64,000 nucleotides of DNA from Pacificoceanicola sp049803835 (GTDB taxonomy: Bacteria; Pseudomonadota; Alphaproteobacteria; Rhodobacterales; Rhodobacteraceae). Positions 1-8,129 of the stretch are shown here, one piece after another. How positions within the stretch are numbered: the first letter of the stretch is position 1; the number at the start of each line of letters is the position of its first letter. Location: assembly GCF_049803835.1 (NCBI RefSeq), contig NZ_JBNAGK010000016.1:1-64000 (forward strand), in the 5' to 3' direction. The notes beneath the pieces are model-generated. The model was not told the DNA's origin. It searched no databases and saw nothing but the letters and a program-made list of their open reading frames with translations. A program made the position numbers and the translations under genes.

Positions 1-81
1 TGAGCTCCTCCCCGAAAATCGGACAGTGACGGAAGCTACTATCTGACGTCTGCTGGTCTCTAAGAACGAGGAGATCAGAAC

Positions 82-411
82 ATGTCGAAACGCAGGAACC
101 ATGACGCGGGCTTCAAGGCTCGCGTGGCGCTGGAAGCCCTGAAGGGCGAGCGCACGGTGTCGGAGCTGGCCGCGGAATACGGCGTGCATCCGACCATGAT
201 CCATCAGTGGAGCGAGCCATTGTGCGCCATTGGTTCAAGAACAATGGCGAGCGCGCTGCTTGAAGGCGCATCTGACATTTTCGAGCGCGGCGGGAAGAAG
301 AAGGCCGAGGTCGACGAGGAGACGGTGCGGTCGCTTCACGCCAAGATCGGGGAACTGGCCGTCGCCAACGATTTTTTGTCCAGAAAGCTCAAGCCTTGGA
401 CCGGCAAGTGA
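82..411 (+). CDS. IS3-family transposase OrfA (helix-turn-helix part)
   Basis: This 109-residue protein has the IS3 OrfA layout. An N-terminal helix-turn-helix (residues about 10-45, with the VSELAAEYGV helix) should bind the terminal repeats. A leucine-zipper-like segment near the C-terminus (AKIGELAVANDFLSRKL) should mediate oligomerisation. Near codons 97-99 the slippery heptamer T-TTT-TTG (372-378) allows a -1 shift into orfB to make the OrfAB transposase; the orfB frame is open from there. Residues about 44-57 form an extra stretch between the HQW and ALLEGA motifs where relatives, as I remember them, have about two residues. It coincides with a small inverted-repeat insertion described separately. 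The frame is kept, but activity is uncertain. Confidence 0.88.
   Translation: MSKRRNHDAGFKARVALEALKGERTVSELAAEYGVHPTMIHQWSEPLCAIGSRTMASALLEGASDIFERGGKKKAEVDEETVRSLHAKIGELAVANDFLSRKLKPWTGK
210..253. repeat. Small inverted-repeat insertion inside orfA
   Basis: GCCATTGT (216-223) and ACAATGGC (241-248) are perfect 8-bp inverted repeats around a 17-nt centre. They are flanked by direct repeats GAGCG at 210-214 and 249-253. Removing one direct repeat plus the interior (39 nt) restores an orfA without the extra residues and keeps the frame. This resembles a minute MITE-like insertion with a 5-bp target duplication. A local snap-back duplication is an alternative. Confidence 0.4.
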
Positions 412-1262
412 GGCGCGGGATGATCGAACGCTCTCACCCCACGCTGTCGGTCGGGGCGCAATGCCGCCTGCTGTCGATCTCGCGGTCGTCGTTCTACTAC
501 GCACCGCTGGGCGAGACCGCAGTGAACCTGGCGCTCATGCAACTGATCGACCGGCAGTTCCTCGAAACCCCGTTCTACGGCGTCCAACAAATGACCTGGC
601 ACCTGCAGAACGAGGGCCACGCTGTGAACGTGAAGCGTATCCGGCGGCTGATGCGGCTCATGCGTTTGATGCCGATTTATCAGAAGCCGAACACCAGCAA
701 ACCGGCCAAGGGGCACAAAACCTACCCCTACCTGTTGGGTGGCCTGCGGGTGGAACGGCCCAACCAGGTCTGGTGCGCCGACATCACGTACCTTCCGATG
801 CGGCGGGGCTTCCTCTACCTGGTTGCCATCATGGACTGGTTCACCCGCAAGGTGCTGACTTGGCGCATCTCGAACACGCTCGAAGCCGACTTCTGCGTCG
901 AGGCGCTGAACGAGGCGGTCCACCGCTTCGGCCCGCCCGAGATCATGAATACCGATCAGGGGTCGCAGTTCACGTCCTTCGCCTGGACCGACCGGCTGAA
1001 ACGGATCGGCACCCGGATCTCGATGGACGGCAAGGGCCGGTGTCTCGACAACATCTTCATCGAACGCCTCTGGCGGTCCCTGAAGTATGAGTGCGTCTAT
1101 CTGCACGCCTGGGAGACGGGCTCGCAGGCGAAGGCCGGGGTTGGCCAATGGATCACCTTCTACAACCACCAGCGGCCTCACGCCGCCCATGGCGGACAGC
1201 CGCCCGCCGTGGTCTACTTCAACCAGATCGAAACCGACCAGCAGGGGCAGAGAGTAGCTTAA
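396..1262 (+). CDS. IS3-family transposase OrfB (DDE integrase core)
   Basis: This is the catalytic half of the transposase, read after a -1 frameshift from orfA at 372-378. The listed start is only where the open frame becomes separable; it may have no independent start. An N-terminal HTH_21-like region (residues about 30-110) is followed by the rve integrase core. The DDE triad is visible as Asp in ADITYLP, Asp in NTDQGSQF and Glu in ERLWRSLKYE. No stop or indel interrupts the core, so the catalytic part looks intact. It ends about 40 bp before the right inverted repeat, which is normal for the family. Confidence 0.92.
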   Translation: MDRQVRRGMIERSHPTLSVGAQCRLLSISRSSFYYAPLGETAVNLALMQLIDRQFLETPFYGVQQMTWHLQNEGHAVNVKRIRRLMRLMRLMPIYQKPNTSKPAKGHKTYPYLLGGLRVERPNQVWCADITYLPMRRGFLYLVAIMDWFTRKVLTWRISNTLEADFCVEALNEAVHRFGPPEIMNTDQGSQFTSFAWTDRLKRIGTRISMDGKGRCLDNIFIERLWRSLKYECVYLHAWETGSQAKAGVGQWITFYNHQRPHAAHGGQPPAVVYFNQIETDQQGQRVA

Positions 1263-1301
1263 ACCACCCCGGAAACTGGCCAAAAGATGGGGAGTAGCTC
1301 A

Positions 1302-1876
1302 GGCGGGCTGGACGAGGCCGACGCCAAACGCTTCGTTGCCGAGGTGCTGGAAACCTTCCGCTGGCACGCCGGCGCTTGTGTCGATGCCACGACCTTTGGT
1401 GCGCTGATCGACGCACATAGGCTGATCGCCGATGTGGTGTCGTTCAAGGGGCCGCACATCAACCACCTGACGCCGAAGGGCCGGGCGCTCTATGAACAAT
1501 TGCTGGCCGAGGTGCGTGCCGCGACCTGCACGATCAGGGGCTGGCCTATTTCAAATACGGCCCGGGCAAGGACACGGCACAGGGCACGGACGTGTCGGCG
1601 CTGCTGGATGCCGACGCTCTGACGCTGAGCCCGATCATCTACGAGGATTTCCTGCCGGTCAGCGCGGCGGGCATCTTTCAATCCAATCTCGGGGACGAGG
1701 CCCGGAGCGAGACGCAGGCCGCCTCCAACCGAGCCAGTTTCGAGGCCGCGCTTGGCAAGTCGGTCGCCGACGAATTCGCGCTGTACGAGGCGATGCAATC
1801 GGACTCGCTGGCCGCGGCCCTGGACCAGCTGAAGGTCAGCGCCGCAGGATATGGCCCGCCGGGATCAGGACGCTGA
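1302..1876 (+). pseudogene. Decayed 2-oxoadipate dioxygenase/decarboxylase (HglS, DUF1338) remnant
   Basis: Two frames carry recognisable pieces of the DUF1338/HglS family, a metal-dependent enzyme converting 2-oxoadipate to D-2-hydroxyglutarate in lysine catabolism. The first (from 1302) reads FVAEVLETFRWH, then DAHRLIADVVSFKGPHINH. It jumps directly to LTPKGRALYEQLL, which in intact relatives lies far downstream after another LTP-like stretch, so an internal deletion is likely. Near 1525 the homology moves to another frame (YFKYGPGKDTAQGTDVSALL, then LSPIIYEDFLPVSAAGIF) and ends at the stop at 1876. The 5' half is missing next to the IS3 element. Truncation, deletion and frameshift together make this a dead gene. 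Confidence 0.8.
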
Positions 1877-3170
1877 CCAAACCGCAGGACATGGCCGCCT
1901 ATCTTCAGGGCGTGCGCGGCGAGGTTGGCCGCAGCCCCGTGGTGTTCCTGCCGGAAACGACAGGCCAGGTGGCGGACTGCGTGCGCCACTGTGGTCAGGC
2001 GGGCATGCCGTTTGTCGCCCAATCCGCCAATACCGGGCTGGTCGGCGCCTCTGTGCCCGATGATGTCGGAGATAGAGCGGTGCTCAGCCTGTCGCGCCTG
2101 CGCGAAACGTTCGAGCTGGACCTTGCCAATCGGTCGCTTCGGGTCAGCGCGGGGTTCCGGCTGTCCGAGGTCAATGACCGGCTGGCGGAACATGGGCTGT
2201 TCTTTCCCATCGACCTTGGCTCGGACCCGATGATCGGCGGAATAGTGGCAACCAACACCGGAGGTGGCCGTTTCCTGCGCTACGGGGATGTGCGGCGCAA
2301 CACGCTGGGCCTGACAGTGGTACTGGACGATGGCGCGGTGCTTCGGCTGGGGTCGCCGGTGCGCAAGGACAATACCGGCCCGGACTGGAAACACCTGCAT
2401 ATCGGCTGCTCCGGCCGGTTCGGCACGATCACAGAGGCGATCCTCAACCTCGAACCGGTCGTGGCGGAACAGGCGACCGCACTTGTCATTCCAGGCAGCG
2501 ATGAGGCGAGGCTCACCCTCTTGCGGCACCTGGAAGCCCGCACGGGGCCGCTTTTGTCCGCGTTCGAGTTCATGTCGCGGGCTGCAATGGGCTATGCGTT
2601 TCGCCGCGCCGTCTCGATGAAGAACCCGCTCCCGCGGGGCAGATTCCAGAAACGGCGGTGTTGATCGAACTGTCGCGCCCGACGCGCGCACCCTGGGATA
2701 CGCCGCTACAGGACGTTCTCGAAGCCGTGCTGGCCAAGGCCTCGGACCGTGAGGATTCGCCGGTCGGGGATGCCTTTTTCGGGCGTCCGCAGGAAATCTG
2801 GGCCTTGCGCCACGCCTTGTCCGAGGGGGTCAAGTCTGCGGGTCCGTTGATTGCCTTCGACCTTGGGTTCACACGCGACAAGGTCATCGCCTTTCGGGCC
2901 GCCATGACAGGGCTGCTTGGGCAGAGCTTTCCGACGGTCGAAATCTGCGATTTTGGCCATTTGGGCGACGGGGGCTTGCACTTCAACCTCGTCAAGAGGG
3001 ACGGCCCCCTTGACGCGGAGTTCGAACGCAGCTTGCGCGATTGCGTCATGGATCAGGCGGTGCGCGCTTTCGGCGGCTCGATCAGCGCGGAGCGCGGCAT
3101 AGGCCCCAAGAACGACAGATATTTCCGGATATTCGGACAGCGATCCGGCATTGGTGCACAAATCGCCTGA
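1861..3170 (+). pseudogene. Frameshifted FAD-linked D-2-hydroxyglutarate dehydrogenase-like gene
   Basis: The homology is to the FAD-binding GlcD/D-2-hydroxyglutarate dehydrogenase family. In frame 1 the FAD-binding part reads FLPETTGQVADCVRHCGQAG, NTGLVGA, DLGSDPMIGGIVATNTGG and RYGDVRRNTLGL, then stops at 2664. The C-terminal cap and FAD-linked oxidase domain continues in frame 3 (PETAVLIELSRPTRAP through GGSISAERGIGPKNDRYF) to 3170, so an indel lies near 2630-2640. The end after GIGPKN also looks scrambled, and no good start precedes the first motifs. The intact enzyme would oxidise D-2-hydroxyglutarate to 2-oxoglutarate, the step after HglS. A sequencing error could explain one shift but hardly all the lesions. 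Confidence 0.75.
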
Positions 3171-3586
3171 GGGATGGGGCGCTTGACGGGCAAGGCTGGC
3201 CGGTGCGCTTGCCTTCAAGGCGCAATTTGACTTTATCGGACCGTGCCGTCGCGACGTCGGACGCTGCCGGGACGTTGATCTCGGCGCCTCTTGGAGTTGG
3301 CCACATCTTCGCTCCGAATGGCGGTGCCGTGCTCCGGTCCGGTCCGATCAGTGCATTGCACGACAGTGCTGCCGTGGCGGATGCCGTGTCGACGGCCGCT
3401 GTTGTCCTGCCCGATGATCGGCTTCACTTGCTCGGCAAAGTCGGGGTCGACCTCGTGCACACCTGAAAGAACCTCAAGTCCTCAGATTTCGCCCCGCGCA
3501 ACCCGTGGGGGCATTGCTTTTTGTATGGAACCGAGCCGGCAGACATCTGCTTGAGCCGGTCAAACGCGCGACAAATTGGGTGGAGT
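3171..3586. other. Gene-free stretch between the pseudogenes and nirK
   Basis: No gene is supported here. Open frames on both strands show no family motif and no ribosome site of note. A forward frame ending at 3466 reads through the end of the pseudogene and is probably more decayed coding DNA. The right part leads into the nirK promoter. Confidence 0.6.
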
Positions 3587-3600
3587 TTGCATTTCCGCAA
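3587..3600 (+). promoter_or_regulatory. NnrR/DNR-type box upstream of nirK
   Basis: TTGCATTTCCGCAA fits TTG-N8-CAA with extended TTGC/GCAA ends, the pattern bound by NO-responsive Crp/Fnr regulators in Rhodobacter-type bacteria. Its centre is about 74 bp before the nirK start. Similar boxes stand at comparable distances before norC and the pseudoazurin gene. Confidence 0.7.
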
Positions 3601-3667
3601 CGTACCGCGCACACGCGATTGTTACCCTGTCTTCAACGCGCCGACATACCGAAGAAGGAATGAGAAC

Positions 3668-4789
3668 ATGCTTACCAGAAGAGCCGCACTGATGGGCGCA
3701 GCCGGAGTTGCGTCGCTTCCGATCCTTGCCAAGGCCGTCCATGCCGAGACGGTGGCGGCCCCCCTTGCGGCCCCTGCGGACCTGTCGAGTCTCACCCGCA
3801 TCAAGCGCGAACTGGTCGCGCCGCCTTTCGTGCACGACCACGAACAGGTCGCGCCGGGCGCGCCGCGCATCGTCGAATTCGAGATGACCATCGTCGAAAA
3901 GGAGATCGAGGTCGATGACGGGGCCTACCTGCAAGGCATGACCTTTGACGGGTCGATCCCCGGGCCGATGATGGTGGTGCATGAGGGCGACTACGTCGAG
4001 CTGACGCTGATCAACCCCGAAGACAACATGCTGCAGCACAACATCGACTTCCACGCCGCGACAGGGGCGTTGGGCGGTGGCGCTCTGACCCATGTGAACC
4101 CGGGCGAAAAGACGATCCTGCGGTTCAAGGCGACCCGTCCGGGCACCTTCGTCTACCACTGCGCACCAGGTGGCCCCATGATCCCGTGGCACGTGGCTTC
4201 GGGCATGGCGGGTACGATCATGGTGCTGCCGCGCGAGGGGCTGAAGGACCACGAAGGCAACCAAGTCGCATATGACCGCGTCTACTATATCGGCGAGAAC
4301 GAATTCTACATTCCGAAGGATGAAAGCGGTAACTACAAGCGTTACGCCGATGCGGGCGAAAGCTATCCCGACACACTCGACGTCATGAACGGGCTGATCC
4401 CGTCGCACGTGGTGTTCAATGGCAAGGTCGGTGCGCTGACCGGCGACAACGCCATGACGGCACATGTCGGCGAACGGGTTCTGTTCGTCCACAGTCAGGC
4501 CAACCGTGACACGCGTCCACACCTGATCGGCGGGCATGGCGACCTGGTGTGGGAGCACGGCAAGTTCAACAACGTGCCCGACCGCGACATGGAGACATGG
4601 TTCATCCGCGGCGGCTCGGCCGGGGCGGCGCTGTATACCTTCCTGCAACCGGGGGTCTACGCCTACGTGAACCACAACCTGATCGAAGCGGTGAACCTTG
4701 GGGCAACCGCGCATGTCAAGGTCGAGGGCGATTGGAACAACGACCTCATGGAACAGGTCCTTGCGCCGACCGATCTGGCCGCCTTCTGA
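3668..4789 (+). CDS. nirK: Copper-containing nitrite reductase NirK
   Basis: NirK reduces nitrite to nitric oxide in the periplasm, taking electrons from pseudoazurin or cytochrome c. The ATG at 3668 follows GAAGGA and begins a 373-residue protein with a Tat-like signal (MLTRRAALMGAAG, ending near AVHA-ET). Two cupredoxin domains follow. Type 1 copper ligands are His124, Cys165, His175 and Met180 (CAPGGPMIPWHVASGM). Type 2 ligands are His129, His164 and the His of the C-terminal VNHNL motif. Length and spacing match class I trimeric NirK. A second in-frame ATG at 3660 is possible but leaves worse ribosome-site spacing. Downstream nirV follows after 73 bp, and the box at 3587 predicts induction by NO or nitrite under low oxygen. 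Confidence 0.97.
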   Translation: MLTRRAALMGAAGVASLPILAKAVHAETVAAPLAAPADLSSLTRIKRELVAPPFVHDHEQVAPGAPRIVEFEMTIVEKEIEVDDGAYLQGMTFDGSIPGPMMVVHEGDYVELTLINPEDNMLQHNIDFHAATGALGGGALTHVNPGEKTILRFKATRPGTFVYHCAPGGPMIPWHVASGMAGTIMVLPREGLKDHEGNQVAYDRVYYIGENEFYIPKDESGNYKRYADAGESYPDTLDVMNGLIPSHVVFNGKVGALTGDNAMTAHVGERVLFVHSQANRDTRPHLIGGHGDLVWEHGKFNNVPDRDMETWFIRGGSAGAALYTFLQPGVYAYVNHNLIEAVNLGATAHVKVEGDWNNDLMEQVLAPTDLAAF

Positions 4790-4862
4790 CAGAAACACAA
4801 AGAGGAAAGGGCAGGGGCGGTCGCAATGTGCGGGCGCCCTTTGCGCTTTCAAGGAGCGTGCA

Positions 4863-5651
4863 GTGAAATCCATATTGCTCTTGCCTGTGCTTGCGGTGGC
4901 GGGCGTGATGACCCTGTCGGAACCGCGCCTCGCAGCACCGCCTTTCGACCCGCCCGACATGGTGCATATCGCCAGCGGAGAGATCGCGTTTCGACCGTTC
5001 GGGAGTTTTTCGCAGAACGGCAAGACGCGCAATCCAAGGCCGGTGGCGATGGCTGTGCCGGGCTTTGACATCATGAAGTATCAGGTGACGGGCGCTCAAT
5101 ATGCCGCCTGTGTTGCCGATGGAGGATGCGAGCCCGCCCGAGCGGTGTCGCCGGACGCACCGCAGACTGGGGTCAACTGGATTGACGCCAGTGCCTTTGC
5201 CGCGTGGTATGCAGGGCGCACAGGGGAGGCGTGGCGTCTGCCAACCGAGGCCGAGTGGCAATTGGCCGCCGCAGAACGGTATGGCGACAGCGGCGCTGAT
5301 TACGGAGCTTCAGATCCCGGTGCGCAGATGCTGGCCAGCTATGCCAACGGCGTCTCCTTGCGGAACAGGAGCGATCCGACGCTCTATCTTGCGGGTGCGT
5401 TCGGATTGAACTCCAACGGACTGGCGGATGTGTCGGGTAATGTCTGGGAGTGGACCGACGGCTGTATGCAGAACGGCCAGCTTGCGGCGGACGGCACAGT
5501 TGTCGAAACCGCTCCCTATTGCGGGGTGCGTATCGCGGGGGGCGTGCATCGTGCCGCCGTGATCGACTTCGTCCGCGATGCCAGTGTCGGCGGCTGTGCC
5601 GTGGGACTGCCGCCGGATCACCTTGGGTTCCGGTTGGTGCGGGGGAGTTGA
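4863..5651 (+). CDS. nirV: NirV, formylglycine-generating-enzyme-fold protein
   Basis: NirV is the usual companion of nirK in Rhodobacter-type denitrifiers; its exact role is not settled. The GTG at 4863 lies 6-7 nt after AAGGAG and gives 262 residues with a hydrophobic signal-like N-terminus (MKSILLLPVLAVAGVMTL). The rest is the FGE-sulfatase (SUMF1) fold, visible as FDIMKYQVTGAQYAACV, RLPTEAEWQLAAA, SGNVWEWTDGC and a terminal GFRLVRG. No sulfatase is nearby, so a general formylglycine-generating role is not supported here. The position directly behind nirK suggests cotranscription and a role in nitrite reductase biogenesis or activity. Confidence 0.9.
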   Translation: MKSILLLPVLAVAGVMTLSEPRLAAPPFDPPDMVHIASGEIAFRPFGSFSQNGKTRNPRPVAMAVPGFDIMKYQVTGAQYAACVADGGCEPARAVSPDAPQTGVNWIDASAFAAWYAGRTGEAWRLPTEAEWQLAAAERYGDSGADYGASDPGAQMLASYANGVSLRNRSDPTLYLAGAFGLNSNGLADVSGNVWEWTDGCMQNGQLAADGTVVETAPYCGVRIAGGVHRAAVIDFVRDASVGGCAVGLPPDHLGFRLVRGS

Positions 5652-5667
5652 CCCCCGCATAACCCGG

Positions 5668-7023
5668 CTACGAGGCCTGACTGTATCGGATGCCTTCGGG
5701 CACATGCGCGTCAAACGCGCTGGCGATGATCCGCGTCAGCGCGCGACCCTCGGGCGCGATGGTCAGTGCCTCATCCGTCACGGCGACAAGATCGCCGAAC
5801 CGCTCGCCCACCAGCGCAATCTGCGCATCCAACGTTGCGGCCAGCGCGCCAAAGGCCGCGCGCAGCGCGTTGCGGTCCAGTCGGAAATCACACATCAGCA
5901 TCTCGATCGCGCGGGCGCGCAACAGGTCGTCGCCGGTCATCACATGGCCTCGGGCGCCGGCCAGCTGTCCGGCTTCGATCCGCTGGATATAGGCGGCGGT
6001 GGCGGGCGCGTTCTGCACGTATCCATCGGGCAGGCGCGAGATCGACGAAGCCCCCAGCCCGATCAGCGTTGGGCAGGTGTCATCGACATAGCCCTGAAAG
6101 TTGCGCCGCAGGTGGCCGCTGGCGGCGGCACGGGCCAACCCGTCGTCGGGCCTTGCAAAGTGGTCGATGCCGATGGCGGTCAATCCCGCATCGGTGAACC
6201 GTGCGGCAGCGAGATTCGCCAGCGCATGCCGGGCCTGTTCGGCGGGCAGGGCGTCCTCGGGGATCAGCTTTTGGCGTTTCGACACCCAGGGCACATGCGC
6301 ATAACCGAACAGCGCAACGCGGTCGGGGGACAGCTCCAGCACCCTGGACACGGTATCGTCCAGTCGCGCGGCGGTCTGGTGCGGCAAGCCATAGACGAGG
6401 TCTGCGTTCAGCGACCGGATGCCCGCCGCGCGAAGGTCGTCGACACAGGCCCGCGTGATATCGAAGGGTTGTTCACGACCGATGGAGGCCTGCACCAGCG
6501 GGTCGAAGTCCTGAATGCCGATGCTGGCGCGGTTCATGCCCTCGGCGGCCAGCGCCGCGATCTTGGCGCGGTCGACCATGGTCGGGTCGATCTCGACCGA
6601 AAACTCGCAGTCCTCGGTGGGCGGGATGACGTCGCGGACGGCCTGTGCCAGACGGTGGATCATCTCGGGCGGCAGGATCGTCGGCGTGCCGCCACCCCAA
6701 TGCATCCGCCCCATGCGCAGACCCTTGGGCAGGATACCCTTCAGCAGCGCCAGTTCCTGTTCCAGCGTGCCGAGATAGCTTTCCACCGGCGAGAGCGTCT
6801 TTGTCCCCTGCGTACGGCAGGCGCAGAACCAGCACAGGCGTTCACAGAACGGGATATGCAGGTAGACCGAGACCGGCTGAGCCGGATCCAGCGCGGCCAG
6901 CGCGCGGGTCTGCTCGGTCGCGCCGACCTCCGGCGAAAAGACCGGCGCGGTGGGGTACGAGGTATAGCGGGGCACCCGGCTGTCGAACAGGCCAAGGGAT
7001 CTGAGGCGGTCGATGTGTTTCAT
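5668..7023 (-). CDS. hemN: Oxygen-independent coproporphyrinogen III dehydrogenase HemN
   Basis: HemN is a radical SAM enzyme that makes protoporphyrinogen IX without oxygen, supplying haem for NorBC and cytochrome bd. The 4Fe-4S SAM motif CERLCWFCAC is near residue 60, followed by HWGGGTPT, the SIGIQDFDP strand and GLPHQT, with the HemN C-terminal domain after that. The start at 7023 (MKHIDRLRSLGLFD) is preferred. An upstream in-frame start at 7071 would run through the FNR/NnrR-type box at 7058-7071. With the preferred start the protein has about 451 residues, normal for HemN. The gene is convergent with nirV, whose stop is 16 bp away. Confidence 0.95.
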   Translation of the reverse strand: MKHIDRLRSLGLFDSRVPRYTSYPTAPVFSPEVGATEQTRALAALDPAQPVSVYLHIPFCERLCWFCACRTQGTKTLSPVESYLGTLEQELALLKGILPKGLRMGRMHWGGGTPTILPPEMIHRLAQAVRDVIPPTEDCEFSVEIDPTMVDRAKIAALAAEGMNRASIGIQDFDPLVQASIGREQPFDITRACVDDLRAAGIRSLNADLVYGLPHQTAARLDDTVSRVLELSPDRVALFGYAHVPWVSKRQKLIPEDALPAEQARHALANLAAARFTDAGLTAIGIDHFARPDDGLARAAASGHLRRNFQGYVDDTCPTLIGLGASSISRLPDGYVQNAPATAAYIQRIEAGQLAGARGHVMTGDDLLRARAIEMLMCDFRLDRNALRAAFGALAATLDAQIALVGERFGDLVAVTDEALTIAPEGRALTRIIASAFDAHVPEGIRYSQAS

Positions 7024-7057
7024 GCGCCCGATATGCGCCTTTTCGCGGGGCGCGACT

Positions 7058-7071
7058 TTGCGCAGGATCAA
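7058..7071 (-). promoter_or_regulatory. FNR/NnrR-type box upstream of hemN
   Basis: On the minus strand the site reads TTGATCCTGCGCAA: one half-site is FNR-like (TTGAT) and the other NnrR-like (CGCAA). Its centre is about 41 bp before the chosen hemN start, a typical class II activator position. It lies just after the nnrU stop, so hemN can be induced apart from the nor operon. Confidence 0.6.
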
Positions 7072-7074
7072 CCT

Positions 7075-7746
7075 TCAGACCGGAAAGGGCGATACGCCGA
7101 TGACCAGTGCATGCAGATGCAGCGTGCCCATCCACAGGATCAGGCCGATGGCGGCGCGGATCAGCAGGCGGCGCAGGTTGGCGCGGCGCCAGTGCGGGTT
7201 GGCGAGCGGCCGCAGCGAGACCAGCGCGGTATGGTCCAGCACATCGGACGTGCGCCGGGCCCTGGCATCGAAGGCGGGGATGGCGGCCACCGCCATGGCG
7301 GTGAAGCTGCCGAACAGGATGACATGGGCCAGATCGCCATTCGGGACCAGATGCGCCCCGGCCCAAAGCGCCAGTGCCAGGAACAGCGGATGGCGGGATA
7401 TGGCGGCAAAACCGGGCTGCGCGGGGTCAAAGCTCTTGCGCCCGCCAAGGGTGTAGGGTTGCGCCATCCCGATCCCGCAGGCGACCAGCACCAGCGCCAC
7501 GGGCATTGCCACGTTCGGCACCCAGCGCGTCCAAGGCCACTGCGACCACAACTCGACATAAGGCGCGCGCCCGGCGGCAGCAATCACCCAAACCAGCAGC
7601 GCCAGCGAGATCAGCCCATAGACCGAGAAATAGACCCGCCGTCCAAGTGCGCCGATCAGCCGCTCACGCAGACCCCACAGGCGGGGGACGAAATGGCTGG
7701 CGGCGAACAGCGTCAGCGCAAGGGTATATTCGGCCCAGCCGGTCAT
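7075..7746 (-). CDS. nnrU: NnrU family membrane protein
   Basis: This 223-residue integral membrane protein has about five or six hydrophobic segments and belongs to the NnrU family (mPEMT/isoprenylcysteine methyltransferase-like membrane fold). In Rhodobacter it is needed for normal nitric oxide and nitrite metabolism; its reaction is not known. The start at 7746 (MTGWAEYTLALTLFAASHF) overlaps the preceding gene by ATGA, so translation is coupled. It is the last member of the norCBQD operon read leftwards. The SRHPLFLALALWAGAHL segment is the conserved family motif. Confidence 0.88.
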   Translation of the reverse strand: MTGWAEYTLALTLFAASHFVPRLWGLRERLIGALGRRVYFSVYGLISLALLVWVIAAAGRAPYVELWSQWPWTRWVPNVAMPVALVLVACGIGMAQPYTLGGRKSFDPAQPGFAAISRHPLFLALALWAGAHLVPNGDLAHVILFGSFTAMAVAAIPAFDARARRTSDVLDHTALVSLRPLANPHWRRANLRRLLIRAAIGLILWMGTLHLHALVIGVSPFPV

Positions 7747-7961
7747 GCCCCGTCCGCCTCCTTCATCAGTCGCTTGATGTGACAGGCAAAGGCATAGGTG
7801 GCCGGGACGCCGATCACCAGCCCCCCGGCGGCAGACTGCCACGGGGTCAACACCGGCCAGTCCAGCCACGACCCGATCAGCGAGGCAAAGAACAGGTTCA
7901 CCCCCATCGCGCCCGCGCCAAAGGGATAGAGCCCGGTCAGCAGTTTCCACGACGGTCTCAT
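7743..7961 (-). CDS. Small nor-operon membrane protein (possibly NnrT)
   Basis: This 72-residue protein has two predicted membrane helices (about residues 14-32 and 43-62) and a basic C-terminus (HIKRLMKEADGA). Its place between norD and nnrU is where nnrT lies in Rhodobacter sphaeroides. I identify it by position and hydrophobicity rather than by a strong motif, so the name is tentative. Its start overlaps the stop of the 56-residue gene before it, and its stop overlaps the nnrU start (ATGA). The whole segment is therefore translated as a coupled unit. A structural or assembly role near NorCB is inferred. Confidence 0.75.
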   Translation of the reverse strand: MRPSWKLLTGLYPFGAGAMGVNLFFASLIGSWLDWPVLTPWQSAAGGLVIGVPATYAFACHIKRLMKEADGA

Positions 7962-8128
7962 CGGCGGCTGACCAGCATCTGCACGGCGACCAGTGCCGCG
8001 ATCAGGGCGACGGAGGCGACAAAGAACCAGAATTCGGCGGTTTGGGTTTGCGGCTGTGGGATGGGGCGGTCGAAGCCTGCGAGAGCAGGGGCGGGGATCA
8101 GGGCGGCAAGGACGAAAAGGCGTTTCAT
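7958..8128 (-). CDS. 56-residue signal-anchored membrane protein in the nor operon
   Basis: This short open frame fills the gap between norD and the 72-residue gene. It starts with ATG at 8128, one base from the norD stop, and ends at 7958, overlapping the next start by 4 bp. The protein begins with a clear signal sequence (MKRLFVLAALIPAPALAGF). A short Pro/Gln-rich periplasmic stretch (RPIPQPQTQT) and one C-terminal membrane helix (about residues 34-53) ending in Arg-Arg follow. No homolog is recognised with certainty. Tight packing argues that it is a real component of the nor operon, perhaps an accessory or assembly factor for nitric oxide reductase. Confidence 0.72.
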   Translation of the reverse strand: MKRLFVLAALIPAPALAGFDRPIPQPQTQTAEFWFFVASVALIAALVAVQMLVSRR

Positions 8129-8129
8129 G

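Larger units (their letters stand above)
1..1301 (+). mobile_element. IS3-family insertion sequence, complete
   Basis: The element is bounded by imperfect inverted repeats. The left end begins TGAGCTCCTCCCC at base 1, and the right end read on the minus strand begins TGAGCTACTCCCC, ending at 1301. Between them lie overlapping orfA and orfB in the usual IS3 arrangement, joined by a slippery heptamer. The left target-site duplication cannot be seen because the element starts at the window edge. The right end abuts the interior of a decayed HglS-type gene, so the element probably landed in that gene and removed or separated its 5' part. The family assignment is firm; I do not name the IS subgroup. 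Confidence 0.93.

Noticed and set aside
3551..3563. TTGAGCCGGTCAA as a second FNR box before nirK
   Set aside because: It is 13 bp, one short of the 14-bp FNR/NnrR spacing, so the half-sites are out of register.
4863..5651. Sulfatase-activating formylglycine enzyme
   Set aside because: No sulfatase is nearby and the gene directly follows nirK, which is the known place of nirV.
5578..7782. 734-codon open frame on the plus strand
   Set aside because: It lies opposite hemN and nnrU, has Gln/Arg/Gly-rich content without motifs, and is a GC-rich antisense shadow.
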